In this document: positions 23,166 through 34,480 of the stretch, piece after piece
How the letters are laid out: the number at the start of each line of letters is the position of its first letter
How positions within the stretch are numbered: position 1 is the first letter of the stretch
Origin: Deinandra increscens subsp. villosa
Taxonomy: Eukaryota; Streptophyta; Magnoliopsida; Asterales; Asteraceae
NCBI GenBank assembly: GCA_039602395.1
Contig: JBCNJP010000003.1
Location: 18,996,956-19,060,955 of the forward strand
Direction of reading: 5' to 3'
DNA: 64,000 nt
The notes under the pieces: model-generated
Database searches by the model: none
Told to the model about the DNA's origin: nothing
The model's input: only the letters and a program-made list of their open reading frames with translations
Program-made: the position numbers and the translations under genes

Positions 23166-24060
23166 TAGTGTCCTCTTATTTTATTGCAATTGAATCTGAA
23201 TGATTGACTTTTAAAATTAACGAATGAGATCTCTTTTTTATTCTTTTTAGAAAAAGTATGTATCTTAGTGGCCGACCTAACCCCTATATACATAAATATA
23301 AGATAATAATATTTAAAATTTATTAAATTAATTACTTTAATAGTAAAATATAATTTAAATATCGTAAAACAATTATATAATAATGAAATATTAAAGAATA
23401 AGAATCTATAATAATAGAAATAAATTGAAATAAAATAGTTACTGTAATAATAATGATATAATTTAAAGATAATAATCTATACCATATTATAATACATATA
23501 AAAAGGACAAAGTTAACAATTATTAAATAATTAAGAGTTTTAAGGGGACAAAATAGTATTTTAAACAAGAAATTAAAATGATCCTTATAATGAAAACTAA
23601 AAAACTAAACAATTTATTTAATGATTATTGACATTAAGAGTGTTATACAAATAAGTAAATAATAAGTCAAATATGATAAATTGTCTTTCATATACCGAAA
23701 AGCGAGTACCGCATTACAAATTGTTATTATTGTAACATAGCGCGGGTTTCCGACTATTCGAATAAAAGATTAACAAAAAAAATACAATTACAAGATGAAT
23801 AATAATAAACAAAATGATATATTTGTGAAGTAATAAACAAAATGATATATTTTTATTTCTGACCAACGTCTTAAGATATACAAAATATTTAAAATTACTA
23901 ACATTTAAAAGTGAAACAATATTTAAACATTGACGGATAAGGAATACCCTTATTATGGGTTTTTATGTGCTTGATTTCTTAGACTACTTTTTAGACGTTC
24001 TAGTGAATGCATGGATAGGTTAATGGTAATATAAATAAAGTTATATATTTATTCTCCATT
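23166..24060. other. No gene seen
   Basis: Very AT-rich sequence. One minus-strand frame (23332-23568) is all I, L, Y and F, as expected from composition. Around 23690-23765 is a GC-richer phrase with GCGCGGGTTTCCGAC that may be the edge of a repeat. Confidence 0.6.
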
Positions 24061-24069
24061 CAAATAGTG

Positions 24070-24370
24070 CAGTGGCGGCTTCAAAAATGCAAAAACAAGA
24101 TCGGGCCCTAGGCGAAAATAAAAACCGAGCCCTTATAATATAAAGAAGAAAAAAAGGGAGTGGGTAGGATTTGAACTAAGGACCTCTAGGTTAGACCTTT
24201 ATATCAAACATTAGTACCATCTGTGCCAATGACTTTTTTGTTTTAATTTCAAACTACAATATATTAATACACAATTTGATGTATATATATATAACAACAT
24301 ATTACAAAACTTCCGGGCCCCTTAAAATCCCGGGCCCTAGGCGGTCGCCGTTCTCGCCCCTCCCCATAAC
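24070..24370. mobile_element. Repeat with CGGGCCCTAGGCG at both sides
   Basis: The phrase CGGGCCCTAGGCG occurs near 24105 and again near 24334, flanking a tRNA-like piece. The left edge has AGTGGCGGCTTC and the right edge has ATAACCGCCC, weakly complementary. This suggests a composite or short DNA element; class not determined. Confidence 0.35.
24150..24240 (-). mobile_element. tRNA-derived, SINE-like sequence
   Basis: On the minus strand a B-box-like GTTCAAATCC is read at 24175-24166 followed by TACCCACTCCC and an A-rich stretch, with an A-box-like CAGATGGTACTAATG upstream at about 24225. No intact tRNA fold. Confidence 0.4.
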
Positions 24371-24806
24371 CGCCCTTAATAGTGCTCCAATTTTAAAAAG
24401 AAAAATTATAAATAGAGCTTCAATTTTAAAAATAAAAATGATAAATAACTTATATGATTTAGATCTTATATAATCTGGCAATCATAATAGGTATATATAT
24501 TAAAATAGGGTCTCGAATTTTAGTTCATTTTACGTCTTTAAAACGGTTGAGACGTCCCTGATCTAATGTCAGTTTGAAAGAGCATGTTAGCCAAGTTTAT
24601 TATCTATATATTATTCTTATTAGGATAGATTATATAAGTTACACGAGTTGAATCATTAAAACAATACAATTAATAAGTCTTGTGAGATGAAACATGATTT
24701 ACAAGGGTCCATTTAGTAGATTATCGAGTTCAAACCTTGACATTAATGTAATTTATATCGAGAGTAGTTTATGAGTATGAATAAAATAGATTTGTCTTCT
24801 TTCTAA

Positions 24807-25132
24807 GGCTATGTGTAGTCACAACATCCATATCTTGAACGTTTTGACACATGTCCTCCTAGTCAGGAAGGGGCTTTATGACTAAATATGGTGTAGTCAT
24901 AAAGCCTTATAATGCCCCTTTAAGTATTAAACAATTATATTATAAAATATACCACTCAAATACTTTTATCCAATAAAAAAAATAATAATAAGCCAATCAA
25001 GAGATGAGGGGGAGGCGCTATCACCAAAACACCTCTGCAAGTTTTTTCCCATAGCGCTTCTGGAGGTGATGTTGGAGCGCTATGGGGCGAGGTTATTGTG
25101 GGTTAAAGGCTTAACGCCCATTACGAATAGCC
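24807..25132. mobile_element. Tourist-like MITE with TAA duplication
   Basis: A 326-bp element with terminal inverted repeats GGCTATGTGTAGT and its imperfect complement ATTACGAATAGCC, flanked on both sides by TAA (24804-24806 and 25133-25135). A TAA/TTA 3-bp target duplication is the hallmark of PIF/Harbinger and Tourist elements. Internal AGCGCTATGGG-like sequence and no coding capacity. Confidence 0.75.
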
Positions 25133-25135
25133 TAA

Positions 25136-26090
25136 AGTGGGTAGATTTTTATTTGATTTAGCTTTTATTTTTATATATGTTTGCTAGTCTTTATTTTATA
25201 TTTAATTTGAATATTATTATTGTAATTGACGTTCTTCCGTTATAAGTTCTTTAGAGCAACATTTTTTTTTTCAAACTACTTTATCACCGCATATCAATTT
25301 GCACGTAAGAATTTAATTTGAACAAACTCTTCGATGTTCTCTCTCGTCTAAAATCGTCTAAATGGTGTAAGTTTAAATTTCATAAAGCGGATAATAAATG
25401 GATCTTAATATACTTACCGTTTAAGAACACATAGAATTTCTACAAACATTATTTAATTTTTATGGGAGCTAAACACCGATACCAAAAGACTATAATATCA
25501 TTAGCTTTTTTTTGTGTTGATTAACTTTATCACTATTTTTTCTGTGCCAGAAAATATGATTTTCAATTATCGAATACATAAAAAAACATTATTAAAGCAA
25601 TAATTGATCCGTTTCTCTCGAACTTGAGTATACTGTATAGCCATCGCTTTATGTTACGGCCAGTGTAAACATTCTATTTTTAAGCACCGTGTGTACACAA
25701 ACATATATATATATATAAACATTATAGATTATAGATACACTCATTTAATATACTCACCGCCAAGGTAGCAATAACACATTGACAGATCAAATTAAGAGTC
25801 TCTTTAGCGTATGAGTAGAACTACTCACAGGACCTACATGATGCATAGTCGTTTTCTACACACTTAACTCACACGTATGAGTTATATATAGTAAACATGC
25901 AGCATACAGATTGACCACTGATTTGGTTTCAATACTTTTTTTAATGGTTTTTGAAACTACCTGCAATCAATATCTGGTCTTTAAAACTACCTTAATATCC
26001 GAGTAAGTGTTTTTGAGACGAAATTATAACCGTTTATACTAGATTTGGCACTACAAGTTTGACTCAATCAGGAACACCATAAAGGAGGAA
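25136..26090. other. No gene seen
   Basis: AT-rich sequence with a short (TA)n near 25700. Nothing codes and no clear repeat ends were found. Confidence 0.55.
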
Positions 26091-26097
26091 ACTTACT

Positions 26098-26465
26098 ACT
26101 CAGTGGCGGAGTCAAGAATAATTTCCTATGAGATGGCTTTTTTCGGTTTTTGGATTTCTAACAAGATGATATCAAAATATTCAGGTCGGTTCGGGTCGGT
26201 TTATGTTTTATTGTTTAATATGTGGTTCTTGATCTTGTATATACATGTAAGGATAACTAGGATAAGTCAATGGCAAAACTTGAAATAAAACCCTGAGAGG
26301 GTGGAGTTTAAAAATTCTACAGAGAGGGTGATAGTCAATACATCCGAGGGGCTATACAGAATATATATAAATTTTTGTACATAAAATAGCGAAACTATGT
26401 ACTTATGGACGAAAAAACCAAGGGGGCAGTCTGGCACTCCCGTCCCTTCTAAGCTTCCCCCTTGG
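26098..26465. mobile_element. AGTGGCGGAG-type repeat, class unknown
   Basis: It begins CTCAGTGGCGGAGTCA and ends in a GGGGGCAGTCTGGCACTCCC / CTTCCCCCTTGG region. I recognise such GTGGCGGAG...CCCC edges as a widespread plant repeat style, but I cannot assign a superfamily. The open frames on both strands inside look like chance. Confidence 0.35.
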
Positions 26466-27144
26466 GATAAGTACACCATAAAACATGTATCATGTTAAAC
26501 TTGAATGACCAAAACAAATAAATATAAAAAAAGATTTATATGTAAGCAGCAAGCACAAAGAAGATTAAACTAGTTCCATTACGTATTTAATGTTTTAAAA
26601 CCCAAGGGATGTATCACAAACAAAAAACAAAAAACAAAAAACAAAAAAAACAAAACTTATGTGTAAATATTACCAACCTATTATGATATTGTAGCTCATT
26701 CCTCAAACAACTAATTAACCAATGGGAACAGACAGAAAATGTAAAATTAAGTGTCCATGGATTTGCTGGTTTGATATTTTAGTAAAAACTTAACTATATA
26801 TAAGAAGAACCAAAGAACAAGAAGCAAAGTTACAAAAGAGAAAGTTGACCCATGATGAAAGTGGATCCGACCCGGTCTGACTCAGGTTTGTCGACACGGG
26901 GACGGTCCTTTATACGGAAGCCAACTTAATTTTTATTATTTATTTTATATTTAGTGTTTCAAAATTATAGTAAGTTAAAGTTTCTGTTTAATTTTGGTTT
27001 ATCTTCCTTTGTAAGTTTCATGCATGCATATCTTTTAGATAAGAGTCTTTATAACGCGTATAGTGTTGCTATATAAATTTTTTTTATAAAAAATTACTTT
27101 TTCGATTTGTGTCAAAATGCGTATTGTGTCAAAATGTTCAGATC
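26466..27144. other. No gene seen
   Basis: AT-rich, with an AAAACAAAAAAC simple repeat at about 26618-26655. A GACCCGGTCTGACTC phrase at about 26870 is the only GC-rich part. Confidence 0.55.
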
Positions 27145-27736
27145 TGTTAGAACACAATGTAAATGTAACGTAAGTCCTCATTTCTGTAGAAGGCTTCTAA
27201 TGGGAAGCATTTATAGGCTTCAAAGAAGAGTCCTGAATGAGTTCTGGACTATTAGAAGATAAAGATTACGAGAAGAACAATTCCGCCCTTGTGTGAAGAA
27301 CAAGTAAAGTAAACAGCAACTTGGCATTAAACACGGAAGTAGTTGAAGACAGTTGAAAAGAGATAAATTGAATATCCTCAATTTATCACTATACTCTGAC
27401 ACACTCCAAATTCAACCGTACTCAACCACCTTATCCACTTGCAAATTGCTACATCTTCCTATAAATAGCAAGCAGACTTCACCAAAGAAAGCAAGACAAC
27501 AAGCATAAAATTCACAATCTTCTCAAAGCAATTACAACTTACTTCCATAGAAAAGTTATTTTTATTGATACATTGTTATACTATAAACTCGTGTAAACCA
27601 TTATTACATTTGAGATATACAGAAAAACCTTTTTTTATGAATTGTTGTCTTCCAATTTGATTTACTTTCCGCAACTTGTTTATCTTGTATAAATCAAATT
27701 GTGCAAATATTGTTAAAGAGCCCCTCACGGGACACA
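27145..27736 (+). mobile_element. 5' LTR of a dead copia element
   Basis: It starts TGTTAGAACACAATG and ends GACACA just before the PBS. A TATA box (TATAAATA) is at 27460-27467. About 592 bp. Confidence 0.7.
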
Positions 27737-27741
27737 ATAAT

Positions 27742-27753
27742 TGGTATCAGAGC
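27742..27753 (+). promoter_or_regulatory. Primer binding site for tRNA-Met
   Basis: TGGTATCAGAGC, the standard complement of the 3' end of initiator tRNA-Met used by plant copia elements, five bases after the LTR. Confidence 0.85.
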
Positions 27754-27799
27754 AGATTGAATAAATAATATTCAAGGCTCCTGCTCTTTAACATATTTC

Positions 27800-28797
27800 C
27801 TTTATTATTTCCTCGGAATGTCCTTTAGTTGGAATAATGAGAAATCTCTTGGCTCACTAGCAAAACCCCATATGCTTGCTACGGAGGAATACCCGCAACG
27901 GGAAATTTAAATTGTCAACTTTCTGAAAGAATTTGATAATTCCCTGCTGGACTGCATAGCCAATAGATCCCATTATCCCACAACAGATTTTTCTGAAATC
28001 AAAAGGCATAAAGAATCTTCAGCCAGTTTTATGCCTCATGACAGAAAAGAAATCTCACCACAATCCAAACTCTCGAACAAAGGGTCAAGAGCATCATGTT
28101 CAACGAATTTGGTATTGTGATTCAGGATGCTCTACTCACATGACTAGGGAAATAAATCTTGTAAACAACTATGTAAAGAGAAAATGAAGATCCATCACTT
28201 TTGGTGACGGTGTAAAATATAAAACCATTAGTTATGGAACCATTACTAATGGTGAAGTCACAATTGAAAATGTGTGACACATCCAAGGATTAAAATACAA
28301 CCTATTAAGTTGTGGTCAACTTTGTGACAAAGGCTTCAAATTTACACTCTATTCCAACAAGTGTGAACTTGTAGGACTAAATGACAATAAGATTTACTTA
28401 ACAGGAAAAAAAAAAGCAGAGTCTATACTTTATAAACTTCAACAACCTGATTTCAAATGAGTCGTTTTGTCTAATGTCAAAAAATTATAATAAAGAGTCT
28501 GAACTTTGGCATATAAGACTATCCCATCTAAACTCTAGAACAATTACTGAACTAGCAAATAAAAAGATGGTGAAAGGTCTTCCCACCATACCCTCAAAAT
28601 CCGAAGAATTCTGTGAAGCTTGGCAGATGGACAAAATGAAATAAAAAGCTTCTCACAGAAGTCTTCAAGAAACATCTGGAAATCAACCACTTGAGCTAAT
28701 CCACATGGATCTCTGTGGACCCATAAGCACAAAAACCTTGGTGGAAAGAAGTATATTCTAGTTATGGTGGATGACTTCTCCAGATACACATGGTTGA
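27800..28797 (+). pseudogene. Copia gag-protease-integrase remnant
   Basis: Translation shows gag-like residues near 27830-27960, then a deletion to a copia retropepsin centre at 28110-28145 (WYCDSG then CSTHMT, with the catalytic D-S-G). Next come GAG-pre-integrase sequence (LWHIRLSHLNS near 28506) and the first strand of the integrase core (LVMVDDFSRYTW, 28759-28796). Several stops (near 28183 and 28640, for example) and frameshifts interrupt it. RT and RNase H are absent because an LTR starts at 28798. Copia assignment is firm from PBS plus protease and domain order; the element is dead. Confidence 0.85.
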
Positions 28798-28984
28798 TGT
28801 AACAACCATGAAATTTTAGTATCAATAAAAGCATTGAGTTTAAATACATTAATTTTTGTTATTCAATTATGTGAATTTTATATTGCTTATTTACTTATCT
28901 AAATTTAACCTTTGATTTTGAACTACATTAGTCATATAAGTTAAATTCCAATAATTACGTGTTTAAAACAAATTTATTATCTTG

Positions 28985-29154
28985 TTTTTTTTTGAACGGC
29001 CAACAAATGCCCCGAAAAACCCGGGGACTATTTACACCAGTTGAGCTTATTCTAGGGAAAACCCCTCTGCGAGCGGCTGGATGGTAAATCCTGGGAGCTC
29101 AGGATCGAACTTGTGACCTTTCAGCCCCAAGTCTCCCCTCATCGCCAATGCCCC
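28985..29154 (-). mobile_element. SINE body, related to 9818-10004
   Basis: It shares TTTACACCAGTTGAGCTTATT and the GAACTTGTGACC...CAAGTCTCCC part with the SINE at 9818-10004, in the same relative order. A poly-T at 28985-28993 marks the minus-strand poly-A tail. The minus strand has a B-box-like AAGTTCGATCC near 29110. No clean duplication was found. Confidence 0.65.
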
Positions 29155-29229
29155 TTCCAAAGTGTTGCCCGTAAGAATCGAACCCGTATCTCAAGTAGAG
29201 AACATAAGCTTCCTACCACTACACCACAA
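29155..29229 (-). mobile_element. tRNA-derived head adjoining the SINE
   Basis: The minus strand reads TGTGGTGTAGTGGTAGGAAG (A-box-like) and GGGTTCGATTCTTACGGG (B-box) 30-40 bases apart, much like a tRNA 5' half and T arm. It abuts a SINE body that has its own A/B-box region, so the whole could be a dimeric SINE or two insertions. It does not fold into a complete tRNA gene by eye. Confidence 0.5.
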
Positions 29230-30257
29230 TGAAATTATATTTTAAATTTTATATTTTGACTTAAATCATTCATTGTCAAAATTAAATTCTAGCTATTTAT
29301 TTGAATTGATTAACCATTTTATTAAATTGTATCATTTACTCATTTAAATTAATTTACGTTATTTATTTGAAATGTTGAACTCGAAAACAAATATGATAAA
29401 TCATAAACTTTTAAATTTAACAAAACTCATCATTTTTATAAACATCACAGCATATTTATTTCGTTTAAGCAACATCTCGATGATTTTTTCTAAAAAGTTA
29501 TATGAAAATTTTGTTACATATTTGATTTTATTTATAAGAAAACTTATTTATACTTTTAGTTTATAAAGTAAAAATAGATTCATAAAACCGTTGATATAGT
29601 ATAAAATAATATTTATAATAAATAAATAAATAAAGAGTTACTTGATGTTTAAAAGAAAGAGAAAAAAAAAGCTTTCCGTTCCCAGTCCTGTTTTTTCGGC
29701 GATGTCGCTGCCGACGACCGCCGCACCTCACCGGAAACGTGCCAAAACTTCATAAAACGTCCATTTTTCTTCGTGGTTAATCAAGAACCGTTGCTACGTT
29801 CATCTAATGATCATTATCGTCCCAAGACCGATCGTTAACGTGTATTAAACACCATTAATGGCGTATAAACTCGAGCATTTGACATAAAAATTAACTCGTT
29901 CCATCGCGAATTCGACCCTATAAATTGCTCCTCGTGACTCCCTGATCATTTGCGCACCTAACCACGTCGAAAATCTATCAAAAATCGTACCTGTAATCGC
30001 ATTTTAGCTGCCGCCACCGCCGTCTCCGGCGAACCACCCATATTTGTTTTTCCGGCAACTCTTCGAGGTATATTTTACATCATTGTGTTCGTAATTTAAC
30101 AAGGATGAAAAGCCCTATGTTTATTTTGGGATTCATTCGCGTTTAGATGTCCAATTTCATGGCCAAAGTTTTAGGGTTTCGGGTATGTTGAAAGGGCAAG
30201 AAGATGACCGGTGCATACAAGTTTTAAATATTTTGTTTTGGATTAAACACAAAAGCA

Positions 30258-30349
30258 ACTCCAGCCTAGTTGGTCGCCTCACGCCTCATTAACAAGGAGG
30301 TCGCGGGTTCGAACCCGCTACCCCCCCTTCTCACCCGTTTTTTTTTTAA
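30258..30349 (+). mobile_element. tRNA-derived SINE-like sequence with T-run end
   Basis: An A-box-like CCTAGTTGGTCGCC at about 30265 and a B-box GGGTTCGAACCC at 30305-30316 are spaced about 40 bases apart. They are followed by CTACCCCCCCTTCTCACCCG and a T run. The layout is that of a tRNA-derived SINE head or tRNA pseudogene; pairing of an acceptor stem is not convincing. Confidence 0.5.
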
Positions 30350-30745
30350 TTTTTGTTATTTCTTCCATTTTGAGCCATAAAAACCTCTAAAAACCCTATA
30401 ATTTTCCATAAAACCTAAAATAATATTTATACAATGTTTCAAAACCTAATAAAATGTATAAACCACCATTGTTATGCTTTTACATGCTTAAAAACTTTAC
30501 AAACTTTTTAGAACGCCTAATTATATTTATAAAAACATTCATTTATTTAGTTAATTCTTTTTGTGCCATAACTTATTTGTTTAATATTGTATTATTTAAT
30601 AACTACTCACCTAGTTATTTAGTTAACAACATAATTATTTTGTCAATAATTTATTCGGTTACATTTCTTTTTATTATTTGATTATTTAAGCGGTCGTTCA
30701 TTCAATTACTTAATATTTACTCAATCATTTATCAATTCATTAAAT

Positions 30746-31093
30746 TGTAAGTCCAGAATCCTTGAACCTTACACGATATCTTCACACTAACCCGTGCGGA
30801 ATCCGGTTTTGTATGGGTCAAGTAGGAGGAGACGATAATTATGAAAAATAGTAATAACACAAACAATAAACAAAGAACTTACGGTGTATTTCAGATGATT
30901 GTATGATTACCAAGAAGTAAATCGTGAACCTCCTCTAAGTTCTTACCAAAAAGTCTAACCTAATCCGAACATATCCACAACTCGGTTCCCAATGCCCAAC
31001 TGAGAAGACCCTTTTTAACCCACTAACAAGCCTAAAACTAGTTACAAAACATCCTAAGTCTAATGTACAAGCCTCACATAATATTTCCATACA
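30746..31093 (-). mobile_element. 3' LTR of minus-strand element
   Basis: 348 bp. On the minus strand it starts TGTATGGAAATATTATG and ends GGACTTACA. Its end shares GGATTCCGCAC and GATATCGTG with the copia LTR at 35939-36318, so the two are related families. A polypurine tract lies just before it on the minus strand. The five bases before it on the plus strand are TAAAT (30741-30745), a possible target-site half; the partner was not found. Confidence 0.75.
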
Positions 31094-31107
31094 ATCTTCC
31101 CCTAGGC
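31094..31107 (-). promoter_or_regulatory. Polypurine tract, minus strand
   Basis: The minus strand reads CCTAGGGGAAGAT immediately before the TG of the LTR at 31093. Confidence 0.6.
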
Positions 31108-31123
31108 TTGTACCATTAAGACT

Positions 31124-33598
31124 TCAAGGCAGACTCAAATGAAATGAAACTTTTCCTGGTTTCTTGTAGATTTCATCTTCAACAATTTTCTCTACAGCAG
31201 CTCTAAATGCATCCACTCGAAGATCATATTCATTGTACAAAGTGACTCTCTGAATAGTCTTCTGGGTAAGAGTCTTTATATCCTTCTCTTCGAACCTCAA
31301 AAGGTCTTGAGTGTCATACAAACGAAATTCCCTGCCTGAGCAGACAATAACTGCCTCTGCAGTAGATGGGTCATAGTGCCATCCTATGAATGAAGAAAGA
31401 GATCCGTCCGGATATCTGTCACCCAACGGAACAACTTTCACTTTCTGTGTAGGAGGCCAAACAACTACTTTTCGAATTTCACCAGTTATCGGATTCTTCT
31501 CTTTAACTAGACGAGAGTTAGCAGTTGCAAAATTCTCAAACCCATCCCTCGATTCCCTCAGCAATCTGTTTCGAACATAGGCCGCATCTCCACTCTGTCT
31601 ACGATTGTTGAAAGGTGCATTAAGCAAGGCATTTAGATCCACCTTTGTCCAAGAATGAAAGTCATTAGTGTTATTATAATACTCCACCGGTGCATGACCT
31701 TTTCTAATCACAACATGCAATTCCTTATCTGAATCATAAATCCAAGCACACACACCATCTCGATTTCTATATTTATTAAACTCACTTACTCCGAGTCTAA
31801 GGGAATATCTTTGAGGTGGAGCTGTCAGTTCCCTAAACCAGTTTGCAGTATCACCTGGGCTATGAGAGATCACAGTCTTTGGTACACTGCTACCTTCAGT
31901 TGGTATGGAGTCCAGATCATCACACACGTCATCAAATATAGCATCTAGGTCAGCGTCTTCCCGATTTCCAGATCCACTTGCTGCAAGCTCCTTGGCTAAA
32001 TCTTCAAAACCTTCATCATTTCCTGGACTAAACACGTCATCAAAATCTCTTGAGCCACTGGCCTGGTTATCTTTATCATCACCTTTCTTTTCTACAACCT
32101 TAATCCTTTATTTCTGGAACCTTAAATACAATGCATTCAGATAACCTATATTAGCATTGTACGCATCAAGTTTCTCAGACAACAAGGCATTTTGAGCTTT
32201 CACAGCTTCAACTTCACTAGTCAGTTTATGAATTTTCAAATACTGGCTAACTTCAGAAGCCATCATATCAGTAATCTTTCTACCCTTGATCTTGTTCTCT
32301 TCCAACAAAAACTTTATTTTCTCGCCATCGAAAGCATCTCTAGTAATAAAGGCCTCTTTCCTTTGTCCAGAATATCACTGACAAAACTTTCAGTGCATAC
32401 ATTTGGAGGAACTTCTGTCTGTACGCTTTCTTGACCTTTAATCACATCAACTATTTCAGGTGTGGGATTAGCTGAAGATGATGTACCCAATTCACGTAGT
32501 ACAACACTTAAACGAGATGCTATAAATTGAAACTTCAGCTACTTTTTGGGTGGGCTTTGGCTTAAACTATTAATATTCTCAGAACTTGAGGCTAACGGAG
32601 GATCTTTTGAGGGAGGATTCAGACTATCTCTCCTTCTCTTGGTCACAAGAGGAACCATATCATCCATTTCATCAGCTTCAACATCAGACAGCACGATTTC
32701 TGGCACAACATTGACATCTTCATATATATCAAACTCTGATTCAGACGATTGTGAGTTCACAGATACTTGAACATCAGATGGACCCTCCTGATCATCTACA
32801 ACACTTGCATTTGTTGCTGGTTCAACACCTTCTGTCTCTGGAAATGCACCCAGCTTAATAAATTCTTTCCTTCCTTCAAATACAAGCTTCCCAGATCTAG
32901 ATGTCTTCAAGAGATTCAATACATTGCATGTCATAGGTTTCAGCTCAAACCTGTCAACTCTTCTTTCAAGACTTGGGTACTTCACATTTAAAATCATTTG
33001 CACAAATCTCAGAGTCATTATGAAACGTTTCGAAGGGTCTCCAGTTACATTCCTGACCCAATCTATTAACAGCATCTTTGAGAAGTTAAATTCCTAGTCA
33101 AGAGCCAAGACAACAAAACAGTACCAAGTTGCTCATTTAACTGGTCTGTTGAAGTCCATTTTCCGATAAAGCACATTTGAAAATAATGTGCCAATGCTCT
33201 CCAATACCCAGGCAATAGCTTCTTCATTATTGGTGGAAACTTATCACCCTCATATGCCATCACATCCAATCCATCCTTAATAACTTTTGTAGAGTATTTA
33301 ATTAGATCTTCTGGTTTATCAGCAATATGTAGAACTTCTCTAATCACCGACTTATTCACTATGATGTTGGAATTCAGAACACGAGCTCGTATCTCAGTCT
33401 GATTGCTGTTGGCACTAGCGGTATTCCAGAATTCTCTAATCATCCGCTCATCAAGCTCTATCTCTTCTCTTAAAGCATATGAAATTTTGCAAACATTCAG
33501 CCCAACAATCAACGACTTGAAAACATCTTTTACATTCTCTGGTGGGTCTCCCAAATATGCAACATGGTTGTGATCAGAAGCAAATAAAAGATCCATGG
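31124..33598 (-). pseudogene. Broken long ORF of an LTR element, function unknown
   Basis: The start ATG is at 33596 (MDLLFASDHN). The N-terminal 176 codons contain a folded-looking part with LNSNIIVNKSVIREVL, reminiscent of the N-terminal domain of abundant Asteraceae transposon-associated hypothetical proteins; that is recognition only. A frameshift near 33070-33100 leads to 33075-32539, which has an acidic S/D/E-rich stretch and a basic KRRRD patch. There is a stop at 32539, a frameshift near 32330, a coiled-coil-like part at 32308-32111, a stop at 32108, and then an open C-terminal 303 residues (31124-32035) with dense mixed sequence. Ancestral length was probably 800 or more residues. 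No CCHC knuckle, protease or RT is present. The stop lies 17 bases before the polypurine tract. Confidence 0.65.
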
Positions 33599-33718
33599 CT
33601 GCAAAACAAACATCAAGATTTAGATACGAGAGACATCAATACTCAACAAATCTCAAAATATCATTCACACAATCGAAAAATTATCCTCATTGGTATTTTG
33701 ATCGAAAACCAGACTTAC
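33599..33718 (-). other. Candidate 120-nt leader intron
   Basis: On the minus strand GTAAGT (33718-33713) and TTTGTTTTGCAG (ending 33599) make canonical donor and acceptor sites. The acceptor lies two bases before the ATG of the broken ORF. This would put a spliced leader directly on the ORF. No transcript data support it. Confidence 0.45.
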
Positions 33719-34480
33719 GATTCAAAAAAATGTTTTTCTGTTAATATAACAGATCCAAGTCAAAGAAATTCGATCCAAGTTCAAATTTATTCAAACCAAA
33801 CAAGAAATTACGATAGCACTTAGGGATTTCGATTTAGTTTATTAGGTTTTCGATCCAAGCAAGAGGATTGCGATTAGCCCTTGAGTTTTCGTCCATCTGG
33901 TTTTCGATCCAAATTTTGGATCTCGATCGAAATCCTGGATTTCGATCGGGTCCAACGTAACCCAGTTTAACGGTTTTTCGAACCAACTTCCGGTTTACGA
34001 TCCGGTTAAGCTAAAGAGGAATTCGATCCAGCAGTCGGTTCTCGATCCGGTTTAAAAAAGATCGGAATTCGATTGTGGGGTTGGTTTTCGATCCAGTTCG
34101 ATCGAAAACCGGTCGTCTTCTCCATTGAAACCTGCAACTTCAACTAAAACTCAACTTTTTCACAAATTAACTGCAATCAACCTTAAATCAAATAAAAACG
34201 CAACAAATCTTGAAGGTTTGATCGAAAATCCATGAAAACTCCGACCGATTGAGGAGCAAGTAAGGGTCGCGGCGGTGTGTGGCTGTGTAGGTGGTGGCAG
34301 TCGGCGGAGGTTGGTGGTGTGAGGCAAAAGTCGGTGAAGCTTGGTGGTGGTGCGCCGCTATGAAGATGGCGGCAGTCGGTGGTGGTGGAGGTGTTTGGAC
34401 GGAGAAGGGAACGAGAGAGATGGAGAGGTGGTGGTGAATGAGTGCACCACCACTCTCCCCCTTTTTTCTTTTAAACAAAT
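33719..34480 (-). other. Leader with TTTTCGATC repeats, minus-strand element
   Basis: At least ten TTCGATC/GATCGAA motifs occur at 33830-34110. Upstream on the minus strand (34190-34470) is a stretch encoding H, P and T-rich frames of low complexity, typical of a C-rich 5' leader. No PBS (GGTATCAGAG or complement) or 5' LTR was found up to 35680, so the element is truncated or uses another primer. Confidence 0.45.

Larger units (their letters stand above)
28798..30740 (+). mobile_element. LTR-like sequence truncating the copia element
   Basis: TGTAACAACCATGAAATTTT starts inside the integrase reading of the copia remnant. A TATA box (CCCTATAAATTGC) at 29919-29926 is followed by a C-rich, G-poor transcribed-leader-like stretch (29660-30080). 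This is the look of a long Ty3/gypsy LTR. The 3' end is not seen; a minus-strand LTR element sits at 30746. SINE-like pieces at 28985-29229 and 30258-30349 lie inside it. Confidence 0.45.

Noticed and set aside
30258..30349. Functional tRNA gene
   Set aside because: A and B boxes are present but I cannot pair an acceptor stem or a proper anticodon arm; a SINE head or pseudogene is more likely.
31386..32991. Plus-strand frames opposite the minus-strand ORF
   Set aside because: They are antisense shadows of the broken ORF, which has better coding character.
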